A DNA stretch of 18,329 nt. Origin: Clostridia bacterium (GTDB lineage Bacteria; Bacillota; Clostridia; Oscillospirales; CAG-382). Below, piece by piece: positions 8,001 through 14,549 of this stretch. A program made the position numbers and the translations under genes. Numbering within the stretch: position 1 is the stretch's first letter; the number at the start of each line of letters is the position of its first letter. The stretch is taken from assembly GCA_017959195.1 (NCBI GenBank), contig JAGDBE010000090.1, forward strand, positions 1 through 18,329. The letters are read 5' to 3'. The notes below the pieces were generated by a model that was not told the origin of the DNA, made no database searches, and saw only the letters and a program-made list of their open reading frames with translations.

Positions 8001-8029
8001 ATTATACCACACTTTTGTCAAAAAATCAA
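8001..8029 (-). promoter_or_regulatory. Promoter of the SRP RNA gene
   Basis: On the minus strand TTGATT (8029-8024), a 17-base spacer and TATAAT (8006-8001) precede the SRP RNA by about 40 bases. TGG before the -10 gives an extended -10; the ten bases GTGGTATAAT are identical to those of the rnf promoter. A second TATAAT at 7984-7979 lacks a good -35. Confidence 0.82.
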
Positions 8030-8051
8030 TAGCAAATATCCGTATTATCAA

Positions 8052-8090
8052 CAAAAAAAGCACCCCGCGTTTGCAAGGTGCTTTCTTTTT
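8052..8090. terminator. Bidirectional intrinsic terminator downstream of the response regulator
   Basis: AAAGCACC (8057-8064) pairs with GGTGCTTT (8077-8084) around a 12-base loop, with an A-tract on the left and a T-tract on the right. On the minus strand it directly follows the response-regulator stop. On the plus strand it is the first clear terminator after spoVG. Confidence 0.88.
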
Positions 8091-8779
8091 TACTGCTGCA
8101 GAAGTTCAAACTTATAGCCGACTCCCCAGACCGTCTTTATGGTCCACTTGTCCGAAACACCGTCGAGTTTTTCGCGCAGTCTCTTTACGTGCACGTCAAC
8201 GGTTCTCGAGTCGCCGAGATAGTCAAATCCCCAGACCTTATCGAGAAGCTGGTCGCGTGTGAAAACTCTGTTGTAGTTGGAAGTCAGAAAATAGAGAAGC
8301 TCGAGTTCCTTCGGGGGAATGTCCACGGGTTTTCCCGCAAGTTTGAGCTCATACTTCTGACGGCTGATTTCGAGGTTATCGAATTTGATAACTTCGCTGT
8401 CGTCGGTGTCGTGTCCGGAATATCTGCGGAATACGGCCTTTACTCTTGCGAGCACTTCCTTCATATCAAACGGCTTTGTGATAAAGTCGTCTGCGCCGAG
8501 CTCGAGTCCCAGAACCTTATCGAATACCTCGCTCTTCGCCGTTACCATGATAATCGGCTTTGAGGAGATTTCTCTTATTTCTCTGCATATCTGCCAGCCG
8601 TCTTTTCTCGGCATCATTATATCGAGGAGAACTAAGTCCGGTTCATAAATCTTAAATGCCGACAGCGCCTTGATACCGTCATATGCAGTAACCGTCTCGT
8701 AGCCTTCGTTTTCAAGATATATTTTCAGCAGGTCACAGATATTCGTATCGTCGTCTGCAATAAGAATTTTATATCCCAT
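8090..8779 (-). CDS. OmpR/PhoB-family response regulator, no adjacent kinase
   Basis: This is a two-component DNA-binding regulator of 229 residues. The receiver domain (about 3-115) has all active-site residues: acidic pocket Asp9-11, phosphoacceptor Asp53 in LLDIMMP, Thr80 and Lys102 in ITKPF. The C-terminal winged helix (about 130-227) has the OmpR-type signatures PPKELELLYFL, FTRDQLLDKVWG and SRTVDVHVKRLREKL, ending with TVWGVGYKF. No sensor kinase gene follows: a terminator comes straight after the stop. The upstream neighbour is unrelated, so the partner is probably elsewhere. The ribosome site is strong (GGAGGG). Resemblance to the WalR/ResD/PhoP group is general and does not fix the signal. 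An inverted repeat lies upstream of its -10 box. Confidence 0.93.
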   Translation of the reverse strand: MGYKILIADDDTNICDLLKIYLENEGYETVTAYDGIKALSAFKIYEPDLVLLDIMMPRKDGWQICREIREISSKPIIMVTAKSEVFDKVLGLELGADDFITKPFDMKEVLARVKAVFRRYSGHDTDDSEVIKFDNLEISRQKYELKLAGKPVDIPPKELELLYFLTSNYNRVFTRDQLLDKVWGFDYLGDSRTVDVHVKRLREKLDGVSDKWTIKTVWGVGYKFELLQQ

Positions 8780-8830
8780 TTATTAACCCTCCATTTTAGA
8801 AATTTTCCCAAAATATTCATCTTTGTGTCA

Positions 8831-8876
8831 ATTATATAACATTATTGGCAATATTTGTTTAATAAATGGTAAACAA
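8831..8876 (-). promoter_or_regulatory. Candidate response-regulator promoter with inverted repeat
   Basis: A -10 box TATAAT lies at 8836-8831 on the minus strand, about 50 bases before the start codon, without a good -35 box. Instead a perfect inverted repeat TTGTTTA-N8-TAAACAA (8876-8854) covers the -35 position. It may be an operator or activator site; no U-tract follows it, so it is not a terminator. Confidence 0.5.
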
Positions 8877-8920
8877 TTCAAGAACTAACTATTAATCATG
8901 CAGTTTTGTTTGAAAACTCG

Positions 8921-9721
8921 TCATAATTTATTGAAATTTATTGAATATTTCACCTCGTCTTTATAGGAGGAAAAATCGGCGGCGCTTTTGCCTGAAATAT
9001 TGTAGACGGCGAAGTTGACAGCCGGCAGAACCGCCTTTATAAGCGGGATTGCGGTATATACGTCGTTTGACATATTGAGTATAAGCGCGCTTTTAAGTAT
9101 GCCCGACGATGCCCTTGAGGGACGGGCGCAGACGTAGTCGTCGGAGAAAGACTGCTTTTCCGACGGGAGAGCGTAAAATTTCGTCTTTTTCGGCGGAGAA
9201 GCGGAAAAAATCCGCGCTGCGACAGATTTTTTGTGCGGTTTTCCGTTATTTACGGCTTTTCCGCCGTCCTTTGCGCCGGAAACGCCGCAAAAAGGCGAAA
9301 AGGAAAATTCCCCGGCCGCGCCCTGCGGTTTTTCGTCGGGAAAAAGCCGCATCACCGTTTCTTTACCGCGCTCGTTTATGTTTTTAATACTTCTGCTTCC
9401 GTTTAAGATATTGGAAAAGTACCCGACCTTCTTTTCGCAGAGCTTTTCGGTGATTTCGGGAATCACGTCGCACGCCGAAAAGCCCTCGCAGCCGACAGTC
9501 AGCACAAGGTCGCAGCAGGAACACAGTCTTTCGAGAACATTTTTCGTCTTTTCTTCCTTTTCCTTATCGTACGCTGAATAAATTTTCGTATAGTATCCCG
9601 CGTTTTCATATCCCGCCGAATTCAAGACTTTCATGATTTTATACGCGCAGTGTATTGAAGCCGAAAGCTCAAGGGGTGTTTTCCCGGCGCACAAAAATCC
9701 CATTTTCGGTATATCCGTCAT
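8921..9721 (-). CDS. Degenerate MogA/MoaB-like (MoCF domain) protein of unknown function
   Basis: The 266-residue protein shows remote similarity to the molybdopterin-binding fold of MogA/MoaB/CinA. Residues 69-92 read CCDLVLTVGCEGFSACDVIPEITE, where the family has DLVLTTGGTG...RDVTPEAT; VGYFSNILNG follows. Near the C-terminus, SSGILKSALILNM and AIPLIKAVLPAVNFA (about 205-239) resemble the MogA segment that ends in a helix over LPxAxxA. Between them (about 125-200) is a polar, Gly/Lys/Ser-rich insert without motif. The GGTG phosphate loop is changed to GCEG, so normal cofactor chemistry is doubtful, although the conserved Asp is kept. No molybdenum genes are nearby. A good ribosome site (GGAGGAG) and its own promoter support a real gene. 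The product could be a repurposed regulatory or scaffold protein. Confidence 0.7.
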   Translation of the reverse strand: MTDIPKMGFLCAGKTPLELSASIHCAYKIMKVLNSAGYENAGYYTKIYSAYDKEKEEKTKNVLERLCSCCDLVLTVGCEGFSACDVIPEITEKLCEKKVGYFSNILNGSRSIKNINERGKETVMRLFPDEKPQGAAGEFSFSPFCGVSGAKDGGKAVNNGKPHKKSVAARIFSASPPKKTKFYALPSEKQSFSDDYVCARPSRASSGILKSALILNMSNDVYTAIPLIKAVLPAVNFAVYNISGKSAADFSSYKDEVKYSINFNKL

Positions 9722-9764
9722 TTTGCCCTCTCCTCCGAAACAATATGTGGTGTTCTACAACTAA

Positions 9765-9793
9765 ATTATATACTACATAATGTATGTCCGCAA
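9765..9793 (-). promoter_or_regulatory. Candidate promoter of the MogA-like gene
   Basis: On the minus strand TTGCGG (9793-9788), a 17-base spacer and TATAAT (9770-9765) lie about 45 bases before the start codon. The spacer contains a small palindromic element (TACAT-T-ATGTA) that could bind a regulator. Confidence 0.6.
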
Positions 9794-9925
9794 GGAAAAG
9801 CGTACGACAGCAAACGCTGTATGCCGTCTGTTTTTCACATCTGTCGACCGTTTTTTTGCGTTAACGGACACGAAAATGGAAAAAAGCGTTGAAGAATGTT
9901 CTAAAAAAGCGATATTTTTTATGAA

Positions 9926-9952
9926 AAAAAGGACGGAAAATCCGTCCTTTTC
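9926..9952 (-). terminator. Intrinsic terminator after rpiB
   Basis: AAAGGACGGA (9928-9937) and TCCGTCCTTT (9941-9950) form a perfect 10-bp stem with a 3-base loop. The minus strand continues with a run of T, as expected for termination of the rpiB transcript (stop at 9972). The T-tract on the plus side is shorter. Confidence 0.9.
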
Positions 9953-9971
9953 TTAATTATTTTAAATTAAT

Positions 9972-10430
9972 TCAGTCGTCCGCCTTATCGAAAGCGTTTA
10001 TCATATCGACGCGTCTTTGGTGGCGGCCGCCCTCAAATTCGGCGGTCAGAAACGCCTTTACGACGCTCTTTGCCGTTTCGATTCCGATAACCCTTGCGCC
10101 GAAGCAGGCAACGTTTGCGTTATTATGCTTTCTCGAAAGTGCGGCGCTGTAAGTGTCGGAAAGGACCGTCGCCCTTATTCCCCTTATCTTATTCGCCGCG
10201 ATTTCCATGCCTATTCCCGTGCCGCAAAACAGAAGGCCGAGCGAGTTTTCGTCGTCTCTCACCTTTTCGGACACCTTTTTTGAGTAAACCGGATAATCCG
10301 TGCTTTCTTCCGTATAAGTGCCCTCGTCGGACACTTCGTATCCCATTTCCTTTACGTACTGTGCTATCTCGTTTTTCATACCGAGCGCCGCGTGGTCGCA
10401 TGCGATATATATTCTTTTGATTTCAGGCAT
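9972..10430 (-). CDS. rpiB: Ribose-5-phosphate isomerase B
   Basis: RpiB interconverts ribose 5-phosphate and ribulose 5-phosphate in the pentose phosphate pathway, as a cytoplasmic dimer or tetramer. The product shows the family fingerprint: IACDHAALGMK at the start, TDYPVYS, the catalytic Cys in GLLFCGTGIGMEIAANK (Cys69), RKHNNANVACFGARVIG and the C-terminal FEGGRHQRRV. I chose the ATG at 10430 (152 residues) because AAGAAAGGG lies 8 bases before it. A GTG at 10439 would add three residues but overlaps the ribosome site. The RpiB/LacAB family also has allose and galactose isomerases, but without sugar-operon context RpiB is most likely. It follows acpP across a hairpin. Confidence 0.94.
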   Translation of the reverse strand: MPEIKRIYIACDHAALGMKNEIAQYVKEMGYEVSDEGTYTEESTDYPVYSKKVSEKVRDDENSLGLLFCGTGIGMEIAANKIRGIRATVLSDTYSAALSRKHNNANVACFGARVIGIETAKSVVKAFLTAEFEGGRHQRRVDMINAFDKADD

Positions 10431-10454
10431 TTTCTGCACCCTTTCTTAATAATG

Positions 10455-10491
10455 AAAAGGGAATATCCGCTTTTTTAAAGCGCATACTCCC
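10455..10491 (-). terminator. Hairpin between acpP and rpiB, possible terminator
   Basis: On the minus strand GGGAGTATGCGCTT (from 10491) pairs with AAGCGGATATTCCC (to 10459) with one mismatch and one G-T pair, followed by TTTTC. The U-tract is short, so it may attenuate rather than end transcription into rpiB. Confidence 0.55.
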
Positions 10492-10511
10492 GTTCCCGCT
10501 TATTTTTTGAA

Positions 10512-10736
10512 TTAAATCTTCTTTTCGATAAAATCGGCTACGTCCTTTACCGTTTTGAGAGTAAGCGCTTCCTCGTCGGAAACGGTTATACCGAAATTCT
10601 CTTCCAGAGCCATAAGCATATCCACTATTTCAAGAGAGTCGGCTCCGAGGTCTTCAACTATATTCGTGTCTTCGTCGATCGTGGAAGGATCGACTCTGAA
10701 CTGTTTAGCAAGCAATTCTATTATCTTTTCTGCCAT
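10512..10736 (-). CDS. acpP: Acyl carrier protein
   Basis: ACP carries growing acyl chains on a phosphopantetheine arm in fatty acid synthesis. The 74-residue acidic protein has the attachment motif GADSLEIVDM with Ser34 as the modified residue. The usual helical pattern surrounds it, with FRVDPSTIDEDTNIVEDL before and ALEENFGITVSDEEALTLKT after. Length is standard. The start ATG has CAGGAG upstream and a perfect sigma-A promoter of its own. No other fab genes are adjacent, which is unusual compared with a fab operon, so it may be the housekeeping ACP standing alone or a second copy. Confidence 0.95.
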   Translation of the reverse strand: MAEKIIELLAKQFRVDPSTIDEDTNIVEDLGADSLEIVDMLMALEENFGITVSDEEALTLKTVKDVADFIEKKI

Positions 10737-10778
10737 GTGATGTAAACTCCTGTCTGTACTCGTTTTTTACTGTAAACA

Positions 10779-10807
10779 ATTATATGCAAATTGACTTTAC
10801 TTGTCAA
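10779..10807 (-). promoter_or_regulatory. Consensus sigma-A promoter of acpP
   Basis: The minus strand has TTGACA (10807-10802), exactly 17 bases, then TATAAT (10784-10779), a perfect match to consensus. It lies between the yebC stop and the acpP start and implies strong constitutive transcription of acpP. Confidence 0.93.
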
Positions 10808-10837
10808 GTATTATTTTCAAACGGTTTTATGCGAAAA

Positions 10838-11569
10838 TTATTCGTCCTCGTTTTCCCAGTTATGCCAAACGTTCGTGACGTCGTCGTTTTCGTCGAACAT
10901 CTCAAGGAGCTTATTCATATTCTTTATATCGTCTTCGTTTGTAAGCGTTACGTACGTTGACGGAATCTTGCTCTGCTCGCAGGACAGGAACTTATAGCCC
11001 TTTGCGGTGAGCGCGTCGGTTACCGCCGACAGATCTGCGGGAGCGGTTATTATTTCAAACGCCTCTCCCTCGTTGGTTATGTCCTCAGCACCCGCTTCAA
11101 GCGCCGTTTCCATAAGAGCTTCCTCGTCGACGCCTTCGGCTTCTATATCTATTACGCCCTTATCGACGAACATATACGACACGCAGCCGGTCTGTCCCAG
11201 GTTTCCGCCGTATTTATCGAAATAGTGCCTCATGTCCGCGCCGGTTCTGTTTCTGTTATCCGTCGTGGTCTCGACTATAACCGCAACTCCGCTCGGTCCG
11301 TAGCCCTCGTAGAGTATAACCTCGTAGTTTACGCTGCCGTCTGCGCCCGAAGCCTTCTTTATGGTTCTTTCGATATTGTCGTTGGGCACGTTATTGGCTT
11401 TCGCCTTTGCGATAAGGTCTTTCAGTCTTCCGTTCGACACGGGGTCTGCTCCGCCGTCCCTTACCGCCATGGCGATTTCCTTACCTATTTTCGTAAACAC
11501 CTTTGCGCGCTGAAGGTCTGTTTTTTCCTTCTTATGCATTATATTTTTCCATTTGGAATGTCCTGACAT
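10838..11569 (-). CDS. yebC: YebC/PmpR (TACO1) family protein
   Basis: YebC proteins were described as transcriptional regulators (PmpR in Pseudomonas) and more recently as factors that help ribosomes through difficult peptide stretches. The 243-residue product begins with the diagnostic MSGHSKWKNIMHKKEKTD. It continues with KIGKEIAMAVRDGG, NNVPNDNIERTIKKASG, YEGYGPSGVAVIVETTTDN and NLGQTGCVSYMF; length is typical. The start ATG follows AAAGGAG. It lies 24 bases after argS and is probably co-transcribed with it. No strong terminator follows its stop; acpP has its own promoter. Confidence 0.96.
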   Translation of the reverse strand: MSGHSKWKNIMHKKEKTDLQRAKVFTKIGKEIAMAVRDGGADPVSNGRLKDLIAKAKANNVPNDNIERTIKKASGADGSVNYEVILYEGYGPSGVAVIVETTTDNRNRTGADMRHYFDKYGGNLGQTGCVSYMFVDKGVIDIEAEGVDEEALMETALEAGAEDITNEGEAFEIITAPADLSAVTDALTAKGYKFLSCEQSKIPSTYVTLTNEDDIKNMNKLLEMFDENDDVTNVWHNWENEDE

Positions 11570-11593
11570 GTGATTTTCTCCTTTATCAAGATT

Positions 11594-13288
11594 TTATATG
11601 TTTTTCGGGGTTTTCAGACCTATGAGTTCAAGTCCGTTTTTGAGCACGTTGCCCGTCGCTTTGACTATTGCAAGGCGCGTATTTCTTACGCTTTCGTCTT
11701 CCGCTTTGAGAACGGGGCAGTCGTGGTAAAATCTGTTGAACTCCTGGCACACGTCGAGCATGTATCTTGAGATGACCGACGGTTCGAGTTCCTTTCTCGC
11801 CTGACTTACTTTTTCGGGGAAGAGTTCGAGCGTCTTTATTATATTATATTCCGCATCGCACGACGGCGCAAGAGTTTTTTTGCCGAAATCTCCCGCCTTA
11901 TCGAGAATGCCCGCGCATCTTGCGTAGGTGTACTGCACGTAAGGCCCCGTATTTCCGTCGAAATTGAGCACCTCGTCCCACACGAAATTTATATCCTTTA
12001 TTCTGTTGTTCGACAGGTCGTGGAATATTATCGCGCCGATGCCGACCGCACTTGCGACTTCCTCTTTGTTTTCAAGTCCGGGATTCTTTTCGTTTATTAT
12101 TGCGAGCGTCTTTTCGGTCGCTTCGCGGAACAGGTCCTCAAGCAGTACGACGTTGCCGGTTCTCGTCGCGAGTTTCGCTCCGTCTATGCTGACCGTTCCG
12201 AAAGGAACGTGAACGAGGTTCTTTGCCCATTCTTCGCCCATGAGTTCTATAACCTTGAAGAACTGAGCGAAATGCAAACTCTGTCCCGCCGACGTTACGT
12301 ATATGCAGGTATCGAAATCATACGTCTTTTTTCTGTAAAACGCCGCCGCGATATCGCGCGTCGCATATATCGTCGAGCCGTCTGATTTAAGAACCAGGCA
12401 CGGCGGCATGCCGTATTCCTCGAGCGGCACGATATACGCGCCCTCGTCGAGGACGAGCATATTTTTGCTTTTCAGCTTTTCTATAACTTCGTCGGTTTTA
12501 TCGAAATAGAAGCTTTCGCCGTTCCACGATTCGAACTGCGCGCCTATCATATCGTAAACCTTCTTGAATTCCGCAATACTGATTTCGACGAACCATTTCC
12601 AGAGGGAAATGCATTCTTCGTCGCCCTTTTCCATCTTGGAAAACGCTTCCCTTGCCTCGTCTTCAAGCGATTTATCCTTTTCGGCTTCCTCGTGGAATTT
12701 GACGTATATTTCGGTGAGCGCTTTTATGCCTTTTTTCTCGATTTCCTCTTTGCTGCCCCATTTTTTATATGCGACGATGAGTTTTCCGAACTGTGTTCCC
12801 CAGTCGCCCAAATGGTTGACGCCGATACAGTTGTATCCGCAGAATTTATATATATTCTTTATCGCCTGACCGATAACCGTCGAGCGCAGGTGTCCTATAT
12901 GGAACGGTTTTGCGATATTCGGCGCGGAATAGTCGAGCACCGCCGTCTTTCCCTTTCCGACGTCAGACGAGCCGTATTTTTCGTCTATGCTCATATTCAA
13001 AAGGTTCTTTGCGAGGGACTCTTTTGAAATATAGAAATTGAGATATCCGTTTACGTCTTCTATTTTTTCGAAAGTACCGTCGTTTCCCGACGCGTTTATC
13101 GCTTCACTTAAAGATTTTGCGATAAGCACCGGCGGCTTTCTCAGAATTTTACTGAGTTTGAAGCACGGAAGCGCGATATCCCCGAGTTTTCTGTCGGAAG
13201 GGTATTCGAGCATTGCCGATATTTCTTCGGTATCAAGTCCTTCAAGCAGCGGCTTTAAAAGAGCCGACGCCTGCATTTTTTCAAACAT
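11594..13288 (-). CDS. argS: Arginyl-tRNA synthetase
   Basis: ArgRS charges tRNA-Arg with arginine using ATP. The 564-residue class I enzyme has an N-terminal Add-1 domain (about 1-110) that reads the tRNA D-loop. The HIGH motif in FHIGHLRSTVIG (129-140) and NHLGDWGTQFGKL follow. The second signature is in the degenerate form KLATRTGNVV (372-381), which is normal for many ArgRS enzymes. The C-terminal anticodon-binding DALR domain begins at YVQYTYARCAGIL. Length and order are typical. It lies between a DUF3048 lipoprotein gene (34-base gap) and yebC (24-base gap). Confidence 0.97.
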   Translation of the reverse strand: MFEKMQASALLKPLLEGLDTEEISAMLEYPSDRKLGDIALPCFKLSKILRKPPVLIAKSLSEAINASGNDGTFEKIEDVNGYLNFYISKESLAKNLLNMSIDEKYGSSDVGKGKTAVLDYSAPNIAKPFHIGHLRSTVIGQAIKNIYKFCGYNCIGVNHLGDWGTQFGKLIVAYKKWGSKEEIEKKGIKALTEIYVKFHEEAEKDKSLEDEAREAFSKMEKGDEECISLWKWFVEISIAEFKKVYDMIGAQFESWNGESFYFDKTDEVIEKLKSKNMLVLDEGAYIVPLEEYGMPPCLVLKSDGSTIYATRDIAAAFYRKKTYDFDTCIYVTSAGQSLHFAQFFKVIELMGEEWAKNLVHVPFGTVSIDGAKLATRTGNVVLLEDLFREATEKTLAIINEKNPGLENKEEVASAVGIGAIIFHDLSNNRIKDINFVWDEVLNFDGNTGPYVQYTYARCAGILDKAGDFGKKTLAPSCDAEYNIIKTLELFPEKVSQARKELEPSVISRYMLDVCQEFNRFYHDCPVLKAEDESVRNTRLAIVKATGNVLKNGLELIGLKTPKNI

Positions 13289-13322
13289 TTATCTTTTCCC
13301 GCCTTTTTAGTGAGTTTTTTTC

Positions 13323-14465
13323 TTATTCGTAGTAAATTTCCCCGTTTGTCGGGAATATTGCGACGTAGGTCTTTCCCGGATTGAGAAGCGCTTCCGTCTC
13401 GCCGTCTTCCTCATAAAGCGTATAGCCGGACGTCCTCGATTCCTTATACCAGGTTATGTTCTTTATTTCTCCGTCGCTGACATAATATCCCTTTCCGGTG
13501 CCGTAAAACTTCACGGCAAGTCTGCCCTTGTCGTCGCCGGGAATTACGCCCTGCGAGCAGATGAGCACGAGGATATTCTTAAACGAAAGCTGTTCGTCGT
13601 TGTTCGAGTCTATCTGGGGCGCGTCGTACTGGCTCTTGAGATAGACCTTATTATCTTTATCGTAATCAAATTCGCTTATCGCGTAGTACGAAAACTTGAG
13701 TTTTACGTATTCCGCCTTCTCTCCGTCGAACGGTGTGTCCTCTGAATTGAACGTAAGCGGCTGGCGCACGTCGCTTTCGGTGCGGTATTTCTTTTGTTCA
13801 ATTCCCGCGACGAGTTTTTCGCCCGTCGTCATAGCGGAATGCTCCTGACCCATATTCTTTCTGCGCCATTCGCTGCGGTAAAACGGCGTATCAAAGGAAA
13901 TTCCGTCCATATTATCTGTTCTTCTTGCGGACAAGGTATCGTATGCCGCGGGGCTGCCGCCGAAATGAACGTATATCGCGTCGTGCGCGTCGGCAAGGTC
14001 TATGTAGTAGTCTCTCGACGAACGTATGGAGCCCGTTTCGGGAAGATCTGCGTACTCCGTAAACAGGCAGAACAGTCTTGTTATTCCGCCCTCGGCCAGA
14101 ACCTCGTATATCACGTCGGCAAGCGATATTCCCTGCTGTGGAATTGCCTGTTTTAAGTTATTTATCATAATTCCGACGGGTCTTATTTTGGATATTTCCT
14201 CCGTCGTTTCAAGCCCTGTGAGTTTATTGTAAAACTTAGGGGTATTATCCTCGGTTTCGTCGGGTTCTTCGGTGTTTTCGGTATTTTCCGTATTTTCCGT
14301 CTCTTCCGCCGTATCTCCGGTTATTTCTTTTTCGTCCGCACTTACAATTTCTTCGTTTGTTGTTTCTTTCTTATCGTTTTCAGGCGGCGTTTCTCCGTTT
14401 TCGCACGAAACGAGCAAAAAAGCCGCAAAAACAAGTAAAATCAGCAGAATTGCGATTTTTTTCAT
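13323..14465 (-). CDS. DUF3048 (YerB-type) lipoprotein
   Basis: This is a predicted membrane-anchored lipoprotein of 380 residues. The signal peptide (1-20) ends in a lipobox LLVS-C with Cys21 as the lipidated residue. Residues about 22-75 are a low-complexity acidic linker rich in Glu, Thr and Asn, with repeated TEN units. The DUF3048 domain follows: LTGLETTEEISKIRPVGIMI, then QQGISLADVIYEVLAEGGIT, RSSRDYYIDLADAHDAIYVHFGGSP and, further on, the C-terminal subdomain with a GKGYYVSDGEI strand. The function of YerB proteins is not well known. The promoter lies within the end of the araC-type gene upstream. It probably starts a unit with argS and yebC. Confidence 0.92.
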   Translation of the reverse strand: MKKIAILLILLVFAAFLLVSCENGETPPENDKKETTNEEIVSADEKEITGDTAEETENTENTENTEEPDETEDNTPKFYNKLTGLETTEEISKIRPVGIMINNLKQAIPQQGISLADVIYEVLAEGGITRLFCLFTEYADLPETGSIRSSRDYYIDLADAHDAIYVHFGGSPAAYDTLSARRTDNMDGISFDTPFYRSEWRRKNMGQEHSAMTTGEKLVAGIEQKKYRTESDVRQPLTFNSEDTPFDGEKAEYVKLKFSYYAISEFDYDKDNKVYLKSQYDAPQIDSNNDEQLSFKNILVLICSQGVIPGDDKGRLAVKFYGTGKGYYVSDGEIKNITWYKESRTSGYTLYEEDGETEALLNPGKTYVAIFPTNGEIYYE

Positions 14466-14520
14466 ATATTTAACTCTCCGAATCGTTACCGTTATTTTTC
14501 AAAACATGCATCGCTAATAA

Positions 14521-14549
14521 ATTATATCAAACTTGTAAAGATATTGCAA
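14521..14549 (-). promoter_or_regulatory. Promoter of the DUF3048-argS-yebC unit
   Basis: The minus strand has TTGCAA (14549-14544), a 17-base spacer and TATAAT (14526-14521), with TGA in front of the -10 (extended -10). It lies about 56 bases before the lipoprotein start; the -10 overlaps the stop codon of the upstream AraC-type gene. Confidence 0.8.

Noticed and set aside
8013..8022. TTGACA close to the SRP RNA -10 as its -35 box
   Set aside because: It is only 9 bases from the TATAAT; the TTGATT further upstream has the right 17-base spacing.
8078..8563. A 161-codon plus-strand frame opposite the response regulator
   Set aside because: The minus-strand protein carries all receiver and winged-helix signatures; this is its shadow.
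9781..9925. Possible small RNA or gene between the MogA-like gene and rpiB
   Set aside because: Only a short hairpin (ACAGC-GTTT-GCTGT on the minus strand) is visible, with no promoter or conserved structure that I can support.
10431..10439. GTG start for rpiB at 10439
   Set aside because: The ribosome site AAGAAAGGG is properly spaced for the ATG at 10430 and overlaps the GTG.
11594..13288. Missing KMSKS motif in ArgRS as a sign of inactivity
   Set aside because: Many ArgRS enzymes have a degenerate second signature; all other parts are intact.
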